Shown piece by piece: positions 56,040 to 64,000 of a stretch of DNA of 64,000 nucleotides. Positions within the stretch are counted from its first letter, which is position 1, and each line of letters starts with the position of its first letter. The position numbers and the translations under genes were made by a program. The notes beneath the pieces were generated by a model, which was not told where the DNA came from, did no database searches, and saw only the letters and a list, made by a program, of their open reading frames with translations. This stretch comes from Lotus japonicus. Lineage: Eukaryota > Streptophyta > Magnoliopsida > Fabales > Fabaceae. The DNA lies in contig NC_080045.1 in the NCBI RefSeq assembly GCF_012489685.1, positions 2,733,001 to 2,797,000 on the forward strand, written 5' to 3'.

Positions 56040-57560
56040 TTCGTCCTCGAAACTTGGTCAGAGACAGCTCGGAAATATCACTCCCTTACATTTCCTTCCA
56101 ACCTACAAGTAGCGTCAAACGCATTCCAAAACTGGGAGACGTCACAACGAATTCACCTCAAAAGTGACATACAAGACAAAAGCAACACCTAGATATCTAT
56201 CAATCATCTAGATAACATGTTCATGCTAGTGTCCTAAGCACCTAACTCAATCGCCTACAGGAACGACCTCACAAGTATCGTCATGCTCACACACTAACAG
56301 CTCAACCATAATATTCACAACCATAAACATCATGCTAATATCATTCTTATCTCGTCACAAGCGTCTTCTACCAACAATTTCACGCTCAACGTCCATTAAC
56401 CAAAAGCTCTTAAGCAAATTGTTATCTTTAGAGTCTAACAATCCATCAATGAAATCTCTTTTCCGAACTACCCTCATTCGAACCATAAATTCAACCATCC
56501 ACTTAGTCACAAATCAAATCACCACTCACTTCAAGTCTTAACACTCTACACAACTCGAGACTCATCATCTCTAGCTTGCTCAGTCTCACATCAACAATCC
56601 TTAGTCTCTCAACCTCAAAAGATCTAACTGCTAACATCACAACTAAAACTACTAACTCTCTTATTCACCTATGATTCTCATTTTATCAAAATCAATCTTG
56701 ACCCTAAGATTCTAATTCAGCATATCAAATCTCAGTTGTTAATCTTAACATGTTTCTCAAAAATCCAAAAGCATTGCTTGATCACCACTTATTCCTCTAG
56801 AGTCTAACTAATCCATCAAGTCTAGCTTCCTAGTGTATTTAGTACACAATCACATGGTATTATAACTTTCGAAAGAATAGTTAAGACTCTCCAACATTAA
56901 ATCTCTTGACTTAGTCTATCTCTACTTTGAGCAATCACGTGAACTAACCAATTACTACTATCTGACAATTATCGACTTGCATAGATTTAAATCTTAATCC
57001 CCTACAATCGAGTGCTTATGATAGAATCCTTAAACTCCTCAAAACTCAAGATCCAGGCCTAAGGTACATCTCTAACGTCAGACTTTCGACAAAACTTAAC
57101 CCACTCGGATCAGTCCATCCTCATGGTTCGTTCACACTTAGGCTCTGGGTGACTCATCCACATATAACAACATCAAGTCTTCAACTCAACACTAGAGCTT
57201 TCCTTCCCTAGTCTTGTCACTCCTACGTCAATCAAATTCTTTAGTTTCCTACCCTAAATCTCACAATCTCTAAATCTTACACACTTAAGACAAGAATTCC
57301 TAGACTTAAAGTCTAAAAGTTCACCAAGTTTGGACCTCTATTGTCCTTTCACTCTCCTACCTTCCCCAAGGGGAAATTCATTTCTTAAACTAAAACTTAT
57401 TCGCAAGGAAAATCAAGCACTTAACATAAACTATTCTTCCAAACTCGACTAATCAACGATCAACTCCAATTAACCCTCCTATCATAGTTCATACTAGCTG
57501 TGATTCTGAATATCACCCCCTCAATATTAAGTTGATCAAGCTCAATATCTTGAAGATGGA
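56040..57560. other. Non-coding internal region of the long-LTR gypsy element
   Basis: Where RT to integrase would be expected, the plus strand is C/T/A-rich and G-poor with no long frame on either strand. Mutated pol sequence cannot be recognised by eye, so this may be a replaced or heavily decayed stretch. Confidence 0.5.
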
Positions 57561-58345
57561 AATTCAGAAAAAACTCACTAGTAAGGCCAATGAGCCCATC
57601 TCACCTAATTCGAGATCATCTCTTAATCTATTCAATCTCTAATAATTCCAGGTACGTCTTCGAGGGACACATCTTCAAAATCTTGCACAACGAAAACTCC
57701 TTCCACCCCATTTTCCTTAGTCTCCGCCACAGTTGTAGTCAAAGAGAACTAAAGCCCTTTTTCTCAAAGAAAGCTTTGAACAGTATGAGTTTAAGAACTC
57801 GGCGAGTCCAACATCGAGGAAGATAACAACCTTATTGGTGCAATCGATAAGAACATGGTGGTGGGACGGCCAATCCATGCCTATGATTACATCCAATCCC
57901 TTTAGAGGTAAACATATTAAGTTTGCTACAAACTTCTTATCTAGATACGTTCAAGGACACTCTAAACATGGAGTCTTAGCTACTAGACTCTTAGAAGCAG
58001 GGATAGATACTATCAGGTCAAACGGTAACTTTGACACATGTATCTTTAACCTCTTCGCACAAGCTAAGTCTATAAAAGAATGTGTAACACCATAATCAAA
58101 TAGCACGATAAAAGAATTACCCGCAATCTCGCAGGTACTGCGGATCAGACCATCGTCCTTATCAGCTTCTGTTCCACTAATCGATCAGCTTCTGTTCCAC
58201 TGATCGAGTATGATCGAGTATACCCTTCCACCAACAGTAGGTCTCCTTGCCCTAGCAAAATTCGCAGCCATCTCAACCTTAGGAATCCTGCACTCTACAG
58301 CAGTGTGACCTGGTTTGTTGCAGTTTCAACACATCCTAGGATTCT
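57560..58345 (-). pseudogene. Gag knuckle, protease and pol-linker remnants of the long-LTR gypsy element
   Basis: Minus strand, in order: a zinc knuckle (58331-58290) C-stop-NCNKPGHTAVEC, where TGG has become TGA; a protease IVLFDYGVTHSFIDLACAKR, in which the active-site D-S-G-A is D-Y-G-V; an internal TGA; GLDVIIGMDWPSHHHVLIDC, typical of gypsy proteases; and the linker VGLAEFLNSY. Frames then break up and no RT follows between 57560 and 56040. Every catalytic element is damaged. Confidence 0.8.
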
Positions 58346-58676
58346 CAAGACAACGATTAACAAAATGCTCGTTTTGTTGCACTTGTAGCAAGTCACATTC
58401 TCCAAATTCGTTGATAGAGTTCCTGGTGCAATTGCATTCCCGCCTGAGGGATAAAAAGACCCATAAGCTACCTATATATACCTTTATACATACATAAAAT
58501 ATATAACCAATACTAACTAACATAAGGTTATTCACTCACGAACAACCTTCAAACACAGTCAATATTAGAGCAATCAAGCTCACCCTTCCTCCGATTGACA
58601 CCCCATCAATCGGTCTCAGAGTTCAAACAACTTAAGCAAACAAGTCTACCCAAAAGCTCTAGTTTTCTCAACCAAA

Positions 58677-58688
58677 GCTCTGATACCA
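58677..58688 (-). other. Primer-binding site (tRNA-iMet type)
   Basis: Minus strand TGGTATCAGAGC, the common plant retrotransposon site complementary to the 3' end of initiator tRNA-Met, four bases from the LTR end at 58693. Confidence 0.9.
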
Positions 58689-58692
58689 CAAA

Positions 58693-61471
58693 TGTAATGC
58701 CCCAATTTCTCAAGTGAGGAGTCACATTAGTAACCTAACAAAGTCTAAGGACTATTTCGTAATCCTAAGAAAACACGATAATTTTTTTCTTTTCAAAACA
58801 ACTAAACACAGTTTAATACATAACATAGTCTTAATTAAACAACCCGTTCCCGACATATAATAATAGTGTCTTACAATAGCATAAGCAAGTTTCCAAAATA
58901 AGTACCCACACTTAAACAGTGGCGAAAACAGGGTTTTAGTAACAGAGTTTTCAGATAACAAAGAAGACTCAAGCATAAACTACTAAGAGGAAAACTATAG
59001 AGCTTCTTCCATCCTTGCTCCGCCGGTTACTATCCCTCCTCCATCTCAGCATGGCTAAGCATCGCCAGAAGGCTCTTCATCGCCTAATAGCGTTAAGCGC
59101 CCAAATAACAAGTAGCAAATAGAAAGGGTTAACTCCATGCAACTACTACATATAAATGAGAAAATCATGCTATTCAAATTTAATTACCAAGCATGGTAAA
59201 TAAACTAGCAACTTAAGTTAATCCAGATATCAACAAAACCAGCAATATAACTAAACTCATATATCAACAACTTAACATAGATTAGATCAGATAATAATAA
59301 CCTCAACAATATAACATCAAATCAGATATCAATAAACCAATAACTAAAATCCAACAACATAGGGTCAGGTGTTAGTTCCCTATAATGCAACTATATGCTG
59401 CTACCAAAATGGATCGATCAATAATGTCTCGCAAGACAGGACAGATGAGGAACGAAAACCCCTGAAATGCCACTTAATAACGCCCATGAAAGACGGGACA
59501 GACGGAGAACGAAAACTCCTGAATGTCACTTAATAACGCCCATGAAAGACGGGACATACGGAGAACGATAACTCCTGAATGCCACTTAATAACGCCTCGA
59601 AAGACGGGACAGTCATGTGGAACGACAACCATTGTACTGTCACTTGGCGTCTCGAAAGACGGGACAACCACGTGGAACGAAAACCATTGGACTGCCACTT
59701 TAGTTTCAACCCTATATGCCAAAGTCAGTCAACAACATCTCGTGACTTCATTAGTCACTCGATCAACAACTTCCGATCCAATAATCAAGTCAGAGTAACC
59801 ACATGTTATTCATATTCTCAACAAGCAAAAGTCAATTCAATTATGCATACTAGTTCATTAAGTAAATCATTATGCAATGAATAATGGCCTAAGCCCAAGA
59901 AAACAAAGGCGTAAGCCTTAAGGTTTAACAATGGCCGAAGCCTCAGAAAACATTTAGCAGAAGCCTCAGAAATGAAAGCGTAAGCAAGTATATATCACAG
60001 TAAAACATGTCAACTTCGCAATCAAACTAAACACCTTCATCTCAAACACATGCAGTAAAATTAAAGCAGGCAAGACTCAAGGACACTTCTATATTGAATT
60101 ACCCTTACCTTCGTGAGTAGTACATAGAAATTGCGAACCTTGTAACCCTTCCGATCTTAGAAAATTAATCGCTGTAGAAAATTCTAAGCTTTAAGATCCT
60201 AACTTCCGCTCCCCAAAATTCAAGAATCCTCTCACACTAAAGACAAACACTCAAGGATTTTCACCAAAAACTAATGAAAAATAATGGTGTGTGCCAATGT
60301 TTCTCTATTTCTCTCGTGTATCCTTTTCTTGTAATTTTCAAAGTCATTTTCGTTCTATATATAGGCCTGAAACTCTCAAGGTTATGGAATGAAGAACTCA
60401 TCAGAGCATGCCACGCCTAATAAGTCTAAGGAGGAGGTGGAATGCTTAGGAGATCAAGCATGCTTTGTCATGCTTATTAATTTGATGATGAATCATACAT
60501 CAAAGAGGAGGTGGAAAGTTCCTATGTGATGGCAGCTAGAATGTTGGACACGTTTTTATTCAGATAATATAAGGAATCAAGCAAGCATTTTACCCCTGGT
60601 GAAGGAAAAATAAACCGACTTTACTAGAGTTAGAAATGGACCTTAGCTACTTGCATTTCCATACGTTACTGGCATGCATAGTGTTTATTATCATAATAAC
60701 TTTATTTTAGTTTCATTCACATCATAGGATGAGGATAGGAATTTGGATATAAATTAATTTTGGTAGTGATGGATTTAACTCTTAGAGCTATAGAAAAAAT
60801 GTTAGGAAGATAAATCATTATCCTAAAAATTCTTAGGGACCCTATAAATTAAAATCACTTTGAGCAAGTTTAAGTGATCAAGTTAAAATGATCCATGAAC
60901 AAGGAAATGAGTAAAAACTGGCTAAAGAATAATTGTGAGACAATTAGAACAAATATGACGTCGTCATATTTTGCGTCTAAGCTAAGTATGAATTTATGGA
61001 AAAATGACAATAGTGATTATTATCATTTGAGGAGAAAATATTTTAGAAACAACCTACTCCAAAATCTGACACAAAACTGATTAGGGAAATATTCTCCAGA
61101 TGAGAAAACTTACTTCGCGGAAGAGATTTCTAGAGACGAAAGGATTAAAGCAACGCGGACGCAAACTACGGAAAGAGCTCCGAACACAAACTCCTTTGGT
61201 TCAGGGTCTTGCTTAAGTCTCTGCGGAGATAAAGTCTAACTTTATCAAATTTCTGGAAAACGAAATCTATCGATCTTACAGTCGATAGTTTTGTAATGGA
61301 ACATTTGCCATAATCAAACATATTGAATTTAATTATCATATGGATAATTTTCATGACTCACAAAGGGTTCGAGTCAGGAAAATAACATAAAAATAATAGA
61401 ATATAAATACTTAATTAATTAATATGACGAAAGTAAATAAATAATCTAGTTATTTATTTCAGGGTCTTACA
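58693..61471 (-). repeat. LTR (5' LTR in element orientation), 2,779 bp
   Basis: Starts TGTAATGCCCCAATTTC and ends GGGTCTTACA. It has five copies of a roughly 56-bp tandem unit at 59421-59702 (GAAAGACGGGACA...GGAACGA...CACTT), one more than the other LTR. Confidence 0.9.
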
Positions 61472-61875
61472 CAATTCATCTAATTAGTCTCTTTGTTCCC
61501 TAATTATATAGGTTGGCAACAAAGAGACTAATTAGATGAATTGGGAATTGGGGTAATTGGTTAGGGAATTAGGATTAGTTGGGGGGAATTAAGAATGTTT
61601 AATTAGTTTTGATTTATAATTAGAATTAGGTTAATTATGTTAATTATCATATGTGTAAATTAATTTAATCTTTTTAGTTTAATGTCAGCTTCATTTACAC
61701 AGTCAGCACGCTACATCATCACTCGCCGGAGCTTGGCAGGGACTGACTCCATACATTTTTAAAAGTGAAGGATTTAATCCACAAATTTTTTCGATTAGGG
61801 ACCTTGTTCAGACGGCGACACAAAGACATAGACTAATATGAGGATTAAGCCTATATTTTATTGTTGAATTCTGTG

Positions 61876-62246
61876 TCTGTTTGGAGGGGTTGGGATAGTT
61901 TTGCTGGACCCTTTTAATTGACAGTGCACATGTCAAATTTGGACTTGGTGGAGCAACTAGGATGAATACATCATTGCCTATATAGATCATGGTGGCCGTG
62001 GTTCTTCGTTTCTCTTTTGGTGGCTTAGTGACTTATTGGGCGGTTGGAAGAGCTGGCCAAGAATTGTTGCTTTTCCTACAGCTGTCTATGGACCTTCTGT
62101 TTCTCTTTATTATCTCTTTGTCTTGCCCTGTCTCTGCTGTTTATTTCCTCTGCACACCTCTTTGTACTTTCTATTCTTCTCTTTTATTTTCTTTTTAAGG
62201 GTTGCACTCCTTGTGCCTCTTAATTCATTGCCAATCTAAAAAAAAA
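61876..62246 (+). mobile_element. 5'-truncated LINE 3' end
   Basis: Ends GGTTGCACTCCTTGTGCCTC, AATTCATTGCCAATCT and poly-A (62238-62246), the plant L1 tail. GTTGAATTCTGTG (61863-61875) and GGTGAATTTTGTG (62247-62259) form a 13-bp duplication with two mismatches. It has landed immediately beside the MULE at 61851. No ORF2 left. Confidence 0.75.
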
Positions 62247-62259
62247 GGTGAATTTTGTG

Positions 62260-62884
62260 ATACTGAGAATATTTTTCTGGATGTGATACTCACATTAAAT
62301 GACATAGTAAAAAGAGAAAGAGAGAAAAGATCGAGAGCGAGATCAGGAGACCCTAACCGATAAAAGAAGAGTGAGAAGGATCTAGCTGTCGAGACTTAAC
62401 AATAGGGAGACTGGGAGAGCAAAATTTAGAGATCATAGCCGGCGAACGAAGAGAACAGTGGTGGTGGTTCCGATGTAAAGGAGATGAAGGCTTCATAATA
62501 GCTATGTAAATGACTACGTAGGTAATAGTGATAATTATATTAATTTTTAAAATTTATAAAAAATATTAATACAAATATATGAATACTCACTTAATCACAA
62601 CATGTATGTTTTCTATTAGTACACATCAAGTATCACATCTTGATTTGACTTAAGGTACCACAATAAGCACAAAATAACCACATTTGGATGAGAAGTAAAC
62701 TACATTAGTGAATTACACTACATCACTTACTCAAAAATTTTAGACATTGCATGTAAAAATAAAGTGGGTGTAAATTTTAAGATATGAGCTTTGACACAAA
62801 GGAAGAAGAATCATTCAAGATAGAAAAATTCTGAATGTGTAGAAATGAATTTATTCAGTTGTGTTTTCATTACTATATATCTCC
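62260..62884. other. Spacer
   Basis: A purine-rich stretch (62300-62480) followed by AT-rich sequence. No gene or terminus recognised. Confidence 0.4.
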
Positions 62885-63215
62885 CAAATAAACCAAAAGT
62901 AGTTCAAGAGTTGAGGGTTGCTCTCTACCACTATAAAGACCATTTATGTCAAATCTCTAGCCAATATGAACTTCTAACACAATCCTTCACGGTCAGGGCT
63001 GAATATCTGGAGCGTGAGATTTGCAAGATTTGACATTTGCAGGGTGTCTCAAATTGGGAGGTATCCCAACAAATGGATCTAAGACAGATTCTGATATCAT
63101 ATTATAATTTGAAAGGTTTAACCTAACTCAAAAGCTAGCTCAAGAGTTGAAGGTTGATCTACTCTGATAAATATTATTTATGTCATCTCTAGTCAATATG
63201 AGACATCTAACATAG
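62885..63215 (+). repeat. Dispersed repeat, copy 2
   Basis: Same block order as 18600-18870: GTTGAGGGTTGCTCT, CTTCTAACACAATCC, ATATCTGGAGCGTGAGATT, AACAAATGGATCTAAGAC and CTCAAAAGCTAGCTCAAGAG, with the outer block repeated at the right end (63120-63215). Confidence 0.6.
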
Positions 63216-63320
63216 TAGTTAATCTAACTATCATCTAACCACACAGTTAAGCTAAACTAACTAGAGGTAACTAACTATAGTTAAACTGAACTGACTAGTG
63301 TTTGCACAGCTACATAAATA

Positions 63321-63573
63321 CTCCATCCATTACAATATAAGTGTCTACTTAGAGAAGATGCACACATATTAAGGAATGCAATCAATTTTGTAAATTTTTT
63401 AAAACATATAATTTGTATCCCTATTTTACCCTTTACAATGTACTTTTATCTCTTCTCATAGAGGCATTATGTGAACAAACATCAATTAATGCTCCATTGA
63501 AATTCTAAGTGGACAGTTATTGTGAAATAAACTTTTTCTCTTTAAGTGGACAATTATTATGAAACGGAGGGAG
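63321..63573. mobile_element. Stowaway MITE (Tc1/mariner), 253 bp
   Basis: CTCCATCCATTACAATATAA at the left and GAAACGGAGGGAG at the right are the degenerate Stowaway inverted repeats (CTCCCTCCGTTTCATAATAA type). TA flanks both ends (63319-63320 and 63574-63575). AAGTGGACAATTATTATGAA precedes the right end, as in other Stowaways. Non-coding. Confidence 0.88.
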
Positions 63574-63575
63574 TA

Positions 63576-64000
63576 ATCTCCAGTATTAAGGGGTTGTCTA
63601 AATAACTCATGCGCAATTTTGGGCTATATCACCCATGACCTTGTTGTACCAGTTATATTGTGACACGTGTCACGTTATTATCCACATCACTTTTAATATT
63701 TTATTTTCGTAATATATATTTTATTATTTAATTTAATTTAAATTAGTTAATAGCTTTGTACTCCTTTTTAAAAATAAAATTCCCAATCCCCCCTTTCACG
63801 TTCTTCCTTTCCGTTTCAAAAAAAAAATTGTTCTTCCCTTGGCCGACGGCACAGCGACCTAGATCGACGTGGTCCGGTGGTGGATCTCCGACAGGCCGTT
63901 TCTCCAACCAGCATGCTGATGTCGTTTGCCTCTTCTCCTTATGTCCTTCTTGAATTGGTTCGTTTTTCTTGAATTTAGTTGTTTACAAGTTCAATTTTTC
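63576..64000. other. Right edge of the window
   Basis: AT-rich, then a GC-richer segment with a C-run (63786-63797) and a T/C-rich end that could be the 5' leader of a gene beyond the window. No coding region can be supported. Confidence 0.35.

Larger units (their letters stand above)
53323..61471 (-). mobile_element. Non-autonomous Ty3/gypsy element with long LTRs, 8,149 bp
   Basis: LTRs at 53323-56016 and 58693-61471 enclose only 2.68 kb. CAATT is perfectly duplicated at 53318-53322 and 61472-61476. The primer-binding site GCTCTGATACCA (minus TGGTATCAGAGC, tRNA-iMet type) at 58677-58688 and the purine-rich tract CTTTCTTTTTGGGGGG (minus, 56021-56038) show leftward transcription. Only gag-knuckle, protease and a pol linker survive; reverse transcriptase, RNase H and integrase are absent. 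The PPT and protease style suggest a chromovirus relative. Confidence 0.92.
53003..61851. mobile_element. Fold-back MULE split by a gypsy element (about 695 bp without it)
   Basis: GGTTTAATCCTCATATTAG at 53003 pairs with CTAATATGAGGATTAAGCC ending at 61851. TATATTTTA is perfectly duplicated at 52994-53002 and 61852-61860 (9 bp). The inverted arms continue through GTGTCGCCGTCTGAAC and CCGGCGAGTGATGATGTAGC and on to the insertion point, so nearly the whole element is one inverted repeat. TIR wording resembles that of the MULE at 25697-27082, so they are related families. It has no coding capacity. Confidence 0.9.

Noticed and set aside
58326..58535. Minus-strand 69-codon ORF as a separate gene
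   Set aside because: It lies at the gag-knuckle region of the gypsy element and the frame is fortuitous; the knuckle itself is interrupted by TGA.
62000..62198. Membrane protein ORF near 62 kb
   Set aside because: Part of the non-coding LINE 3' end, shown by the tail phrase, poly-A and flanking duplication.

Overview
This window reads as nuclear DNA of a dicot plant, most likely a legume. The basis is three plant genes with many short GT-AG introns, AT-rich spacers, and a dense, nested load of plant transposons: Tat-lineage, chromovirus-like and SIRE-like LTR elements, Cassandra, CACTA, MULE, Helitron, L1-type LINEs and Stowaway. The legume assignment is an inference from the C-terminal nodulin-type domain of the Sec14 protein and the SIRE-like LTR; the species cannot be named from sequence alone.

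Host genes lie in the first 26 kb. (i) 1-2213 (+): the 3' part of a BBD-type bifunctional nuclease, including a probable GC-AG intron. (ii) 4073-9147 (+): a complete 14-exon Sec14-like phosphatidylinositol transfer protein with a C-terminal nodulin domain, 625 aa. (iii) 22399-25581 (-): a complete 7-exon inositol-pentakisphosphate 2-kinase (IPK1), 451 aa. A xylanase-inhibitor/basic-7S-globulin-like aspartic-protease homologue (19436-21015) is a pseudogene, split by a 272-bp solo LTR and frameshifted. A group I bZIP remnant (17426-18117) lacks its DNA-binding part.

9.5-16.7 kb is a three-unit tandem array broken by a LINE end and by a 5.0-kb CACTA element. The CACTA carries a captured beta-carbonic-anhydrase fragment and a SIRE-like solo LTR with a perfect 5-bp target duplication. 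25.7-27.1 kb is a MULE with a perfect 9-bp duplication. 27.8-29.5 kb is a LINE-like unit with an RRM-bearing ORF1 and no reverse transcriptase. 30.8-32.3 kb holds a Helitron 3' terminus and a decayed Helitron helicase.

32.8-50.1 kb is dominated by two Tat-lineage Ty3/gypsy elements of one family in head-to-head orientation. Element A (- strand) keeps reverse transcriptase, RNase H and integrase remnants but has lost protease. Element B (+ strand) keeps gag and protease but has lost RT to integrase. Both carry an ORF antisense to gag-pol downstream of pol, of the 'putative gypsy type transposon' kind (PF04195-like by memory) with a coiled-coil tail. In A this ORF is interrupted by a Cassandra solo LTR containing 5S-rRNA-like sequence.

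51.8-61.9 kb holds a Pack-MULE with an S6-kinase-like fragment, then a short fold-back MULE (9-bp duplication) into which an 8.1-kb non-autonomous gypsy element with about 2.7-kb LTRs inserted (5-bp duplication). The last 2 kb hold a LINE end, a dispersed repeat and a Stowaway MITE. I found no CRISPR array, operon or other prokaryotic system; the notable content is nested transposons, gene capture and the conserved antisense retrotransposon ORF.
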